Below are positions 1 to 8,885 of a stretch of DNA of 64,000 nucleotides, piece by piece. The first letter of the stretch is position 1. Each line of letters starts with the position of its first letter. The stretch spans positions 318,096 to 382,095 of the forward strand of contig DATNBU010000017.1 of assembly GCA_035571835.1 (NCBI GenBank), in the 5' to 3' direction. The notes beneath the pieces are model-generated. The model was given only the letters and a program-made list of their open reading frames with translations, did no database searches and was not told the origin of the DNA. Both the position numbers and the translations under genes were made by a program. The stretch comes from Candidatus Limnocylindrales bacterium. Lineage in GTDB: Bacteria; Desulfobacterota; Binatia; UBA1149; CAITLU01.

Positions 1-383
1 ATTATTCCCTGACTGTGTGCATAAAAGAGCGCATCGCAGAGCTGGATCATGATCCAGACTTTTTCTTCTATGTCGATCTTGACGTGATCAGCGAGGAGCC
101 GCTTGAGTTCCTGACCCTCGAGAAGCTCCATTACAATGAAGATGCGGTCATCTTCTTCTCCGACATCGTATATTGTGACGATGTTTTGATGGCGGAGACC
201 GGCACACGCCTGTGCCTCTGAGATGAATCGGGTTCGAAGTTCGTCGTTGGTTTCGACGTCTGGCGAAATCGATTTTAGGGCAACGAAACGATTCAGACGT
301 GAATCGCGCGCCTTGTAGACCGTGCCCATGCCGCCACGGCCAATTCGTTCAACAAGCTCATATTTTCCTATACTCTCGGCCAT
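1..383 (-). CDS. Serine/threonine protein kinase, N-terminal part (cut by window edge)
   Basis: Reading leftward from an ATG at 383, the frame stays open to the window edge (127 codons). It has the N-lobe of a Hanks-type kinase: the glycine loop GRGGMG at residues 15-20, the ATP-binding Lys in VALK at about 37, and a helix-C Glu at about 56 in ISEAQACAGLRH. A hinge-like IVMELLEG follows. A GGAG lies shortly before the start. The catalytic loop and any sensor domain are outside the window. It is co-directional with the membrane protein 188 bp upstream (572-1447), so the two may share a transcript. Local base composition is noticeably less GC-rich than the rest. The family (PknB-like) phosphorylates Ser/Thr on target proteins; the target here is unknown. 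Confidence 0.85.
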   Translation of the reverse strand, partial: MAESIGKYELVERIGRGGMGTVYKARDSRLNRFVALKSISPDVETNDELRTRFISEAQACAGLRHQNIVTIYDVGEEDDRIFIVMELLEGQELKRLLADHVKIDIEEKVWIMIQLCDALFYAHSQGI

Positions 384-571
384 CTGAAGAGCTCCGGGCG
401 ATTGTGAATCGGGAGTTTAATGGACGTCGCGTTCGTTAGTCGAGCTCTGCTCGCGGCCCAAGCCTACGGAAGAGTCGAGGAGGTGTCGGCAGTCACCTCG
501 ATCCGATTTCGCCGCATTTTCCTCGCCAGGATATATTCCCTCCACCTTAAATCGGTGGCCGTGCGGTTCGC

Positions 572-1447
572 CTACTCATCCAGTTTTGCCATCCACCCAC
601 GGTTTTCCGCGGAGATCACGTCTTCGCACTGTCGGACGAATTCTGACCACGCCGCACCCGAAGCATTCGTCTTTAGTGCACGCCATTCGGCGAGAAGATC
701 GGTGAGCTGTCGGGCAGTCGCCGCAAACGTGGTAGCTTGGAAGTCATAGCGGCTTGCAGCTGCATGAGCCGTTATGGCTCCGGTGACCGTCGTGACCACG
801 GCGACCCAGGGACCCAAAACGATTTTTGAATCCGATCCGACGGCGGTAACGATTCCACCCATCACGGCGGCGGCTAGTCCTAGAGCAAGTTCGATCAGCC
901 TGTATTGCTCCGCGCGGGTCGCATTCCAGACCGATTTTGGGCGATAGTAAGAATTGATCTGTTCGTCGATTCGGAGATTCAAGTAATCTTCCGGCTTGGT
1001 GAAAGATGGAGCGGCCATTTTGATCTCACCCGTTTTTGCGCGCGCAAGCTCTAGCCCCATTCCCCATTCACGAATTTCTTTGCATTTTGTGCGGAGGGCG
1101 GCCGCCGGATCCGTGAGCGATGCGTACTTGTCGACCTGAGCGAGAAATTGGAAGACCTCGGTTTTGATGGCTTCCGATATCGATCGAGCACGTTGCCAAC
1201 AACTTGTGTGTTCTCGCGAGAGGAAATTCGCCGTCACAAATGGTGCTACTGTCAGACAAGCTGCGCCTGCTGCCGCAATTCTCGTGTTACCACCGAACGA
1301 AGCCGCAAGGGTCTGCAATAGTGCACCGCTCGCTGTAAGTACCAAGACGGCTGTTCGGGAAATCGCGATTGAACGTTTGAGCCGATCTGCGGTAACTGAC
1401 CATCCAACATGTTCATTCCATTGCGCACGCACGTCGGCCTGACTCAC
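572..1447 (-). CDS. Tandem SLATT/DUF4231-type membrane effector-like protein
   Basis: 291 residues with two similar halves. Each has a helical segment followed by a pair of hydrophobic helices: about 30-75 in the N-terminal half and about 185-235 in the C-terminal half. The second half opens with a YLNLRIDEQINSYY segment, typical of DUF4231/SLATT proteins (SMODS- and SLOG-associating 2TM effector domains). The SLATT superfamily is predicted to form membrane-perturbing effectors in nucleotide-signal-dependent conflict systems. No nucleotidyltransferase, SLOG or TIR gene is visible beside it; the nearest partner is the Ser/Thr kinase gene downstream. Assignment to the family rests on layout and the motif, not on an alignment. 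A housekeeping membrane role cannot be excluded. Confidence 0.6.
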   Translation of the reverse strand: MSQADVRAQWNEHVGWSVTADRLKRSIAISRTAVLVLTASGALLQTLAASFGGNTRIAAAGAACLTVAPFVTANFLSREHTSCWQRARSISEAIKTEVFQFLAQVDKYASLTDPAAALRTKCKEIREWGMGLELARAKTGEIKMAAPSFTKPEDYLNLRIDEQINSYYRPKSVWNATRAEQYRLIELALGLAAAVMGGIVTAVGSDSKIVLGPWVAVVTTVTGAITAHAAASRYDFQATTFAATARQLTDLLAEWRALKTNASGAAWSEFVRQCEDVISAENRGWMAKLDE

Positions 1448-1948
1448 GGCTGGTCCTCAAGGCGTCGACTATTGCGGGTCGCAGATAGGCCACTCAGTGG
1501 GTATTGCATAGAGTCCTTTCCACCCGATTGTAATCCGCGTTATCGATCTGGCTTAAGCTATGGATTTCTATTCAAGTGTCTGCGTGTGTAGAACCGCAAT
1601 GACGGTCTGCGGCCGAGCTAATGTGCCAAGTCTGCAATCCTAAGGAAACGTCTGCAGTTTCATGTCCCGTCATGCCTTGAGTCTGCCCTCAACTTGCACG
1701 ATTGGACGCGTCGTCGACCTGGCAACGTGCGCATCCGAACGCGACAGCAGGTAGATGCTGGCTGTAGGGCTCATTGGCGGGACCTCAACCCTGCAGCTTT
1801 TGTGCACGGAGTACAGACTATCGGACAGGGAACCGAAGATCGCAGCAGCGCGTACGCAACGGAAATGCCCGCTGGAATTCCTCTGTGGCCGTCTGACTAA
1901 ATCACCTTGCGAAGGACCTTGCTTGCAAAGCCACGAGCGGCGCAGCCA
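1448..1948. other. Intergenic stretch without a recognisable gene
   Basis: About 500 bp between the SLATT-like gene and the stop of the CotH/lamin-tail gene. Short open frames exist (for example 1694-1900 on the plus strand), but they have no convincing start context or recognisable protein. The base composition shifts here from the lower-GC left edge to the GC-rich backbone, so this may hold the border of an acquired segment. No direct repeats or integrase site were recognised. Confidence 0.5.
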
Positions 1949-4900
1949 TCAGTCTGCGACCGGCACCGCCGGCACGCACAGCTCGGCTTCGCGCGACGTC
2001 GAAAAGATCGATTCCGCAAACAGATCGGCAGCGTTCACGCCGAGCGCCGGGATGTGCACGGGCGATAGTTTGCTGCGGGCCGCCTTGTAGCAGAGCAGGT
2101 GCCGTCCCGGCGTCTTGACCGGGCCGTCGACGGCGGCCGGCACGCAGACCTGGGTCGGCGGACGCAGCACGTAATCGCGCGACTCGAACAGATCCTCGAA
2201 GTGCACCTGCGCGTTCGGCGGGAAGTAGCGCGGCAGGTTCTTCGACAGCGACGCGCGGTAGCACTTGTAGAAGTCGACGCCGTGCGAACCGAAGTCCGGC
2301 GACGAAACCGGCGCCGCCAGATCGATGACGGCCGGCGCAAGCAGGCGAAGCGGCTTGCCGATGTCGAGATAGAACGGACCGAGCGCGCTGTCGTAGTGCT
2401 GCGCGAAGAGCGGCACGTGCAAAGGCTCGCCGTCGATCGGCTTCAGCGGATACGACCGCAGATGCGTCGAGTCGTCGATCGCCGCGGTGCCGTCGCGTTC
2501 GCCGGCAACGCAGATCGATTGCGCGACCGGCAGCTCGTAGCTGACCGCGCCGTCGAGCTCGTCGTCGATCGTGATCTCGACCGGCGCGAACGGCTGGCCC
2601 TGCTTCGCGGCGTAGCAAAGGAAGCTGTCGCCGGCGTCCGGTGCTTCCGTGGCGTGCGACGCCGACGAACACTGCAGGTCGGCCATGTCGATGGTTCCGT
2701 CGGCGTCGTTGTCGATGCCGTCGTTGCACTCGGGCACCTCGGTCTCGGCGCTTGCGCCCGCACACCCGGCGTCTGCAAGGTCGATGAAGCCGTCTCCATC
2801 GTCGTCGATGCCGTTCGAACAATGCGGCGGTTCCACCGAACCGGGCGTACCGGCGTTCATCGCGCTCGCCTTCCAGCCCGACGCGAGTCCCCACGCCGAA
2901 AGGTCGGCCGTCGCATCGCGAATGACGAGCGACCTTCCGGGACCGTCGGTCGACGGATACCACGCGTCGTCGTACTCGAAATCGTGGATCACCGAGTTGT
3001 CGGCGGCCACGAGCGTGATGCGCTCGCCGCCGTTGTCGAGGCGCCCGCTGTACTGTCCGAGCACCGGATGGCCGGGTCCGTAAACTGCCGGGAACGTCGT
3101 CGTGCTCTCGACCGCAACCGCAACTGCTCCCGCGCCGAGCATCGTCGCGGGGAAGTTGAACGTGACGCCGGCAGTCAGGCGCACGCCGGCAAGGCTCACC
3201 GGCGACGCGCTGATGTTGCGGATCTCCAGGTATTCGGCCCCGGTGCCGGCCGACGGATTGTACATGAGCTCGGTGATGCGCAGCGGCGATACCGGCGTGA
3301 ACGCGGTGTCGGAGATTGCGCTCCACACATTGCCGGACGAAAGCGCGCGCGCGCGGATCGTAACCGCTGCGCTCAGCGTGATCGCTCCGGAGTACGGACT
3401 TGCCGACGGTGAGACCGCGCCGCCGGGAATGCGCGGATCGCTGCCGTCGGTGGTTACCCAGATGACGGCTCCGGCCGGCCCCGAGATCGTGACCTGATCA
3501 CCGGCGAAGAACTGGCCGCCGTTTTTCGAGAATTCCGGTGCATCGACGGACGGATACAGGCCGGCGCTGCGGAACTGGTCGACCTGGATGCGCGTGCGCG
3601 CCGGAAAGTAGTTGAGCAGCAGCCGCTGGTTCTCGGCGATCCATTCGATGTCGCGCGTGTACGGGATCGTGCGGCGATGATCGCCCCAGCGCGCCGATTC
3701 GCCGACGATGGCGTGGTAGATCTGGTCGCGGCGCTTGCGCCAGCGCACCTTGGCGGCTTCCGGTGTCAGCGCACCGCCGTTGAAGAAGTGCTTGTGCACG
3801 CGATCGGCGAACGCGAGGCGGAACTCCGGGCTCTTGCGCAGGTTCGCGTAGACCGCGCCTGGCGTGTCGATGGCTCCGAGGCTCACGCGATTGGCGTTCG
3901 GCGAGTTGAACGTGTCCTCGCCGTCCCAGTTGAAGAAGCGGAATCCGGCTCCGGCCTCGCGCTTCCGGCCGGCGTACCAGTTCTTCTCCGGCCAGTCGTA
4001 GTTGGCTGCGTAGATGTTCGAGATCATGTAGTCGGAGAAGTTGTCGACGTCGAGGTACTGGCGCACGGCATCGTAGCCGGCGAGCGTCTCGACCGGTCCG
4101 GCCGCGAGATCCTGCAGCGTGTCCCACGAATTGCGGTCGCCGTCGATGACCTTGCCGGCGTTGAGCGCATCGTAGTCTTCTTCGACGCCGCCGAAGTACG
4201 ACGCGAGGAACGGACCGCTCGGCCTTTCGGTCGGACGGTACATGCCCCAGTAACGGCCGTTGATGAACAGCTGCACGTACGTCGTGTGCGCCGAGGCCTG
4301 TCCCATCGCGAGCTGCGTGTCCTTGAGCCACGTGTCGCGAATGTATTCGGCGCGTGAGAAGCCGGCCGGCCACGAATTGCCGTGCGTGGCCGTCAGCGTG
4401 ATCGTATCGAAGCTGTCGACCGGCGAGTCCGGGAAGAACGGATAGACGAGCTTGGACGGCCCGTAGATGCTCTTGAACAGCAGCCGCAGCGAGTATTTGC
4501 CCATGTCCGAAAGGCGGCTGACGCCGCCCTGGATGCGAATTCCGCAATTGATCTGGAAGCCCGCCGCGCCGTCGTCGCGGATCATTTCGACCGAGGTCGG
4601 CCGTTCCCACTCCACACCGGTGCCGAGGCGGTGGTTGTAGATCCCGTTCTGCGGTCCGAACAGGTGATCGACGTCGGTGACGATCGAAAGTGCCGGGATC
4701 GCCTTGAGATCGCCGATGATCTCGGATGCATAGCGCGGGTCGTTTACGACATCCGGATCCATGTCGTAGTCGGCTCCGGCGAAGAGATACTCCGGCGGCT
4801 GGTCGGCAATGGTCTGCGTCAGGATGTCATTGAGATAGATGTACGTGTGCGTGACCGACGGCGTCGGATCGAGCCCCGGACCGAACGCCATTGCGCGGAT

Positions 4901-5599
4901 CATCGCGTTGGTCGTCACGCTGATCGGCGCTGTGTACGGGGTGCCGTGCGTGGGCGTCGGATCACTGCCGTCGGTCGTATAGTTGATCGTCGCGCCGGGT
5001 GTCGCCGTCGAGATCGTGACCGCAATCGGCGCGTCGTAGTAGCCGCGCGCCGGACTGAACGTGACCGGTGCGGTCGTCACGCAGTCCGCAGTTTCGTTGT
5101 TGGCCGCGCCGGGCGTCGGAATGATGAAGCAGCGCTCGGTGACGAGGTCGGATGCGAGACCGTAGCTGCGGTCGGTCGACATCGCCGGAAACGACGGAAC
5201 GTATTCGTCGATCACGGTCGTGCCGTCGGCTGCGATCAGTCCGAGATACTCTCCGCTCGACGAGAGCTTGAAGTTGGTGTGCAGCGGCTGCCCGGAGACC
5301 TGACGGTTCTTGTCGGACGTCCAGACGATCAGGTACTGGCCGGCGCCGAGTGTGGTTGCCGGGAATTGCCATTTGGTCGGCAGCGACTCGTCGTCGGTCA
5401 GGTACATGCCGCCGAGATTCGCGGTCGACGCGCTGTTGTTGAAGATCTCGACCCAGTCCGAATACTCGCCGTCCTCGTCGGTGATCGTCGTAGCGTTGGA
5501 AGCCATCAGCTCGGAGATCACGAGCGCTCGCGCCTCGCACGGAAGGAGAAACAGCGCAGCGAAAACGGCCGCGAACGGGCGAAGCGAGAATGGACGCAT
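1949..5599 (-). CDS. Large exported lamin-tail / CotH kinase-like protein
   Basis: 1216 residues from the ATG at 5599, preferred over 5626 because GGAGGG lies 4 nt upstream and a signal peptide follows at once (cleavage after PCEARA). Order: lamin-tail domain (about 25-150); chitobiase-C-like fold (about 185-255, YTTDGSDPTP); CotH domain (about 300-640, with FINGRYWGMYRPTERPSG and FFNWDGEDTF); a second chitobiase-C-like repeat (VTTDGSDPR); a second lamin-tail domain (ITELMYNPSAG...EYLEIRN). Next come two Asp-rich calcium-type loops (NGIDDDGDGFID, NGIDNDADGTID). It ends in three repeats of an LCYxA...VCVPA unit. CotH proteins are atypical kinases of spore-coat proteins or cell-surface proteins; the substrate here is unknown. 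It is probably secreted or surface-anchored. It appears monocistronic. Confidence 0.85.
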   Translation of the reverse strand: MRPFSLRPFAAVFAALFLLPCEARALVISELMASNATTITDEDGEYSDWVEIFNNSASTANLGGMYLTDDESLPTKWQFPATTLGAGQYLIVWTSDKNRQVSGQPLHTNFKLSSSGEYLGLIAADGTTVIDEYVPSFPAMSTDRSYGLASDLVTERCFIIPTPGAANNETADCVTTAPVTFSPARGYYDAPIAVTISTATPGATINYTTDGSDPTPTHGTPYTAPISVTTNAMIRAMAFGPGLDPTPSVTHTYIYLNDILTQTIADQPPEYLFAGADYDMDPDVVNDPRYASEIIGDLKAIPALSIVTDVDHLFGPQNGIYNHRLGTGVEWERPTSVEMIRDDGAAGFQINCGIRIQGGVSRLSDMGKYSLRLLFKSIYGPSKLVYPFFPDSPVDSFDTITLTATHGNSWPAGFSRAEYIRDTWLKDTQLAMGQASAHTTYVQLFINGRYWGMYRPTERPSGPFLASYFGGVEEDYDALNAGKVIDGDRNSWDTLQDLAAGPVETLAGYDAVRQYLDVDNFSDYMISNIYAANYDWPEKNWYAGRKREAGAGFRFFNWDGEDTFNSPNANRVSLGAIDTPGAVYANLRKSPEFRLAFADRVHKHFFNGGALTPEAAKVRWRKRRDQIYHAIVGESARWGDHRRTIPYTRDIEWIAENQRLLLNYFPARTRIQVDQFRSAGLYPSVDAPEFSKNGGQFFAGDQVTISGPAGAVIWVTTDGSDPRIPGGAVSPSASPYSGAITLSAAVTIRARALSSGNVWSAISDTAFTPVSPLRITELMYNPSAGTGAEYLEIRNISASPVSLAGVRLTAGVTFNFPATMLGAGAVAVAVESTTTFPAVYGPGHPVLGQYSGRLDNGGERITLVAADNSVIHDFEYDDAWYPSTDGPGRSLVIRDATADLSAWGLASGWKASAMNAGTPGSVEPPHCSNGIDDDGDGFIDLADAGCAGASAETEVPECNDGIDNDADGTIDMADLQCSSASHATEAPDAGDSFLCYAAKQGQPFAPVEITIDDELDGAVSYELPVAQSICVAGERDGTAAIDDSTHLRSYPLKPIDGEPLHVPLFAQHYDSALGPFYLDIGKPLRLLAPAVIDLAAPVSSPDFGSHGVDFYKCYRASLSKNLPRYFPPNAQVHFEDLFESRDYVLRPPTQVCVPAAVDGPVKTPGRHLLCYKAARSKLSPVHIPALGVNAADLFAESIFSTSREAELCVPAVPVAD

Positions 5600-5872
5600 G
5601 GATCCCTCCGGAAGCGAGTTGGGCAACCGGTTCTATCGCCCCGGCCGGGCCTGAGTAAACCGACTATTCAGATTGGCCCGGCGGACGATTCCGAACCGCC
5701 CGTCGCAGACGAAAAACCCGGAAAATGTGATGCAGTCCTCGTGACTTTTCGACGGCCGTGGCGGCGTTCCAGGACCCGATGCTGTTCGCAACGCCGCGGA
5801 AACACTCCGTCATTCCGTGGCTGGCCGCGGCGCTGCCAGGCTGTAATCTCGGTCGCTTTGGAGCGGCCGAGC

Positions 5873-6916
5873 TCAGTGCGTACGGGAGCGCGTGGACGAC
5901 GACTGTTTCGCATATTCGCTCGGCGCAACGCCCGTCCAGCGCTTGAACGCGCGCGAGAACGCGCTGGTGTCGGCAAAACCGAGCACGAACGCGATCTCGG
6001 TAACGGGCAGGCGGCCTTCGTCGAGATAGTTCTTCGCGAGCACGAGCCGGGCCTCGGCGAGCATCTCCTTGAACGACGTCTGCTGGGTGGCGAGCAGCCG
6101 CTGGAGGCTGCGCGCGCTGGTTCCGAGGCGTCGTGCGATCTGCGGCTTCGTCGGCGCGCCGCTCGGCAGGCATTCGATCAACGCTTCGCGGGTCTTGCGC
6201 AGCACGTCGTGTTCGGCGTGGCGCGCGAGATAGCGCACGACGACTTCGTCGTTCTGGCGCGCGAGCTCGGCGTTGGCGGCCGGCAGCGGGCGATCGAGGT
6301 CTTCCCTCGAATAATCGACGAACGTCGCCGGCTGTCCGAACGCGACCGGTGCGCGCAGCGCGCGCTCGAACGGCGACGGATCCTCCGGCGCCGGACGTTC
6401 GAGCGAAATGGCCAGCGGACAATAATCGCGGCTTCCGATCAGCAGGCCCGCCTGCCGTACGGTGACCGCGACGAACGCGTCGACGGCCTCCCACGGGACG
6501 ATTCCGTTGCCGGCCGACACGTCGATGAAGAAGCGTGCGCGATCGTCCAGGTCCTCGAGACGAAGCTGGATGATCTCGCCGATCAGGCGGCGGTAGCGGA
6601 TGATGCGCTCGAGCGCCTCTCGAAGCGTCGCGCTCGCGAGCACAGCGTAGCCGAGCGCATGAAACGTCGTCTGCATGGTGTAGCGCGCGGCGACCAGCCC
6701 GAACGCCGGGTTGCCGCTCTCTTCGACCGCGAGCTGCCACAACCGCGTCAGCGACTCGCGCGGGATGCGGGCATCGGGGTCGGCGAGTGCAGCCGAATCG
6801 ATTCCGGCACGCGAGGCGATTGCGGTGCCATCCAGCCCCTCGCCGTCGAGAGCGCGCACGATCGTCGCGCTCCAGCTCGAGAGCGTCGATCGGGACTGGT
6901 CGGGAGCGGTTGCCAT
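5873..6916 (-). CDS. AraC-family transcriptional regulator
   Basis: 347 residues. The N-terminal about 200 residues match the arabinose-binding-like sensor domain of OruR/ArgR-type AraC proteins (HALGYAVLASATLREAL). The C-terminal about 90 residues hold two helix-turn-helix units, with the usual LRNYLDEG-like helix and a second unit reading VTEIAFVLGFADTSAFSRAF, followed by the WTGVAPSEY signature. It is transcribed away from the ring-cleavage cluster starting at 7040, with about 120 bp between the two starts. It therefore probably controls that cluster from a shared promoter region, sensing an aromatic or steroid-like intermediate. The ligand is inference only. Confidence 0.88.
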   Translation of the reverse strand: MATAPDQSRSTLSSWSATIVRALDGEGLDGTAIASRAGIDSAALADPDARIPRESLTRLWQLAVEESGNPAFGLVAARYTMQTTFHALGYAVLASATLREALERIIRYRRLIGEIIQLRLEDLDDRARFFIDVSAGNGIVPWEAVDAFVAVTVRQAGLLIGSRDYCPLAISLERPAPEDPSPFERALRAPVAFGQPATFVDYSREDLDRPLPAANAELARQNDEVVVRYLARHAEHDVLRKTREALIECLPSGAPTKPQIARRLGTSARSLQRLLATQQTSFKEMLAEARLVLAKNYLDEGRLPVTEIAFVLGFADTSAFSRAFKRWTGVAPSEYAKQSSSTRSRTH

Positions 6917-7039
6917 GTTTCGATCGTATGCCCGGGACGCTCGTCTGGTCCGCGTTTGGGCCGCATCTGGCCCGAGGGAACAACAAGAAGGCTCCTCCGG
7001 CCAAGCGCCGGACGCCGCAGGCCGCGCATACTATGGCCC

Positions 7040-8008
7040 ATGGAGACCACGAACCAGCACACCAATGGAGCCGCCGGTCCCGTGATCCGCGTGGCGGACG
7101 CCTGCTTTCCACGATTCCAGGCGCCGGACCTCGGCCGCATGCAGGCGTTCCTCGAAGCGTTCGGGATGCAGACCGCCGCGCGCACCGATACGGCGCTCTA
7201 CATGCGCGGCACCGACGGCGATCCGCACGTGCACGCGACGCATCTCGGCGAGCCGGCGTTTCTCGGGCTCGCATTCAAGGCGTCGTCACGCACGGACCTC
7301 GAGCGGCTCGCGGCGGCGACCGGGTCCGCCATCGAAACCCTCGACGAGCCCGGCGGCGGCGAGGCCGTGCGGCTTCGCGATCCGGATGGACGCATGGTCG
7401 ACGTCGTGTTCGGCATCGAGGCCGTGCCTGCCATCCCCGTGCGGACGCATCCGCCGCTCAACTCGGGCGAACGCCGCGAGCGCGTCGGCACGCTTCAGCG
7501 CGTCGGGCAGGGCCCGGCGCAGGTCAAGCGCTTCGGGCACTCGGCGATCAAGACGACGCGGCTTCGCGAAGTTTCCGAATGGTATCGCCGCACGCTCGGG
7601 CTTCTGGTGTCGGACGACATCTACATGGAAGGGCCCGAGCAGCCGATCGGCAGCTTCCTGCGCTGCGACCGCGGCAGCGATCCCGCCGACCACCACACGC
7701 TGCTCCTGCTCGAGGCTCCCGAGGCAAAGCTCGGCCACTGCGCATGGGAAGTCGCCGATTTCGACGACCTGATGGTCGGGCGCGAACATCTGCTGATGAA
7801 CGACAACGGCGGCCATCCGTACTGGGGCATCGGGCGACATATCCTCGGCGGGCAGATCTTCGACTACTGGAAGGATCCGTTCGGCTTCACCGTCGAGCAC
7901 TGGACCGACAGCGACCTGCTGCGTGCCGACGCTCCCGCGGGCTCTCACCACATCATGAACGCTCTCAACCAGTGGGGGCCGATGCCGCCACCCGATCTCG
8001 ATTTCTGA
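7040..8008 (+). CDS. VOC-family extradiol ring-cleavage dioxygenase-like protein
   Basis: 322 residues from the ATG at 7040 (METTNQ). Two vicinal-oxygen-chelate modules are present. The second carries the facial triad expected of type I extradiol dioxygenases: His167 in RFGHSAI, His233 in KLGHCAWEV and Glu286 in FTVEHWTD. These bind Fe(II) or Mn(II) in the 2,3-dihydroxybiphenyl/catechol 2,3-dioxygenase family. It probably opens a catecholic ring between a hydroxylated and a neighbouring carbon. It is the first gene of a rightward cluster with an SDR, an FAD monooxygenase and an FAH-family hydrolase, a set typical of meta-cleavage catabolism. The exact substrate cannot be read from the sequence. 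An open frame extends far upstream but is antisense to other genes. Confidence 0.82.
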   Translation: METTNQHTNGAAGPVIRVADACFPRFQAPDLGRMQAFLEAFGMQTAARTDTALYMRGTDGDPHVHATHLGEPAFLGLAFKASSRTDLERLAAATGSAIETLDEPGGGEAVRLRDPDGRMVDVVFGIEAVPAIPVRTHPPLNSGERRERVGTLQRVGQGPAQVKRFGHSAIKTTRLREVSEWYRRTLGLLVSDDIYMEGPEQPIGSFLRCDRGSDPADHHTLLLLEAPEAKLGHCAWEVADFDDLMVGREHLLMNDNGGHPYWGIGRHILGGQIFDYWKDPFGFTVEHWTDSDLLRADAPAGSHHIMNALNQWGPMPPPDLDF

Positions 8009-8018
8009 AGGAGCCGGC

Positions 8019-8798
8019 GTGAACCTCGGAATCCGCGGCCGATCGGCCATCGTCTGCGCATCGAGCAAAGGGCTCGGAAAGGCCTGCGCGACCGCGCTCG
8101 CGCGCGAAGGCGTGAGCGTCACGATCAATTCCAGAAACGCGGAGCATCTTGCCGCAGCGGCCGAAGAAATCCGGCGTGAGACAGGCGCGGTCGTGACCGA
8201 AGTGGTCGGCGACATCGCGGCCGAATCGACGCGCAAAGCGCTGCTCGAAGCGTGCCCGTCGCCGGATATCCTGGTCACCAACAACGGAGGCCCGATGCCG
8301 GGCCGCTACCAGGATTGGGACCGCGACGCGTGGATCGCGGCGCTCGACGCGAACATGCTGGCTCCGGTGCTGATGATCGGCGCCGTCGTCGACGGCATGG
8401 TCGAGCGCGGTTTCGGCCGCATCGTCAACATCCTTTCGGCGATGGTGAAGTCTCCGCTCGCGCCGATGGGTCTTTCGGCGGGCGCGCGCACCGGCCTCAT
8501 GTCGTTCTGCAAAGGCGTTTCGCGCGAAGTCGCGCCGTTCAACGTGACGATCAACAATCTGCTTCCGGAGCGCATCGACACCGAGCGCCAGCGCTTCATG
8601 GCCGAGCTCGCGGCGGGCATGCGCGGACAGACCATCGAGCAGGCGTACGACGACATCCGCGGTTCGATCGCGGCGCGTCGGCTCGGAACGCCCGCGGAGT
8701 TCGGCGACGCATGCGCGTACCTGTGCTCGTCGCAGGCCGGATTCCTGTCCGGCCAGAACCTCTCGCTCGACGGCGGCACCTATGCAGGAATTCTCTGA
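8019..8798 (+). CDS. Short-chain dehydrogenase/reductase-like protein with altered active site
   Basis: 259 residues, 10 bp after the dioxygenase gene. The Rossmann start is IVCASSKGLGKA (a variant of TGxxxGxG), with NNGG in place of the usual NNAG. The Ser position is present in NILSAM, but the YxxxK pair that normally follows reads SxxxR (LSAGAR). So both the catalytic Tyr and Lys positions are substituted. A subgroup of FabG-like SDRs with the ASSKGLG signature has this change; whether they still reduce ketones is not something the sequence decides. Cofactor binding (NADP or NAD) looks preserved. Its role is presumably oxidation or reduction of a ring-cleavage pathway intermediate. Confidence 0.82.
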   Translation: MNLGIRGRSAIVCASSKGLGKACATALAREGVSVTINSRNAEHLAAAAEEIRRETGAVVTEVVGDIAAESTRKALLEACPSPDILVTNNGGPMPGRYQDWDRDAWIAALDANMLAPVLMIGAVVDGMVERGFGRIVNILSAMVKSPLAPMGLSAGARTGLMSFCKGVSREVAPFNVTINNLLPERIDTERQRFMAELAAGMRGQTIEQAYDDIRGSIAARRLGTPAEFGDACAYLCSSQAGFLSGQNLSLDGGTYAGIL

Positions 8799-8802
8799 GC
8801 GG

Positions 8803-8879
8803 AAATCGGGGACAGACACCGATTTCCCGAAATCGGTGTCTGTCCCCGATTTAACGAAATCAGTGTCTGTCCCGGATTT
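8803..8879. repeat. Three-copy 23-bp palindromic repeat
   Basis: Three 23-nt units at 8803-8825, 8830-8852 and 8857-8879 are separated by 4-nt spacers (CCCG, AACG). Unit 2 is the exact reverse complement of unit 1; unit 3 is like unit 2 with two changes. The core is GGGGACAGACACC. Each unit also begins with AAATC and ends with GATTT, so single units can fold on themselves. The same unit pair occurs at 32251-32300. It lies 4 bp after the SDR stop and 6 bp before the monooxygenase start, leaving that gene without a clear ribosome-binding site. Confidence 0.95.
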
Positions 8880-8885
8880 TTCGCG

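Noticed and set aside
4382..7039. Very long plus-strand open frame running into the dioxygenase gene
   Set aside because: It is antisense to the CotH protein and AraC genes and Arg-rich without any domain; only the part after the ATG at 7040 is a real protein.
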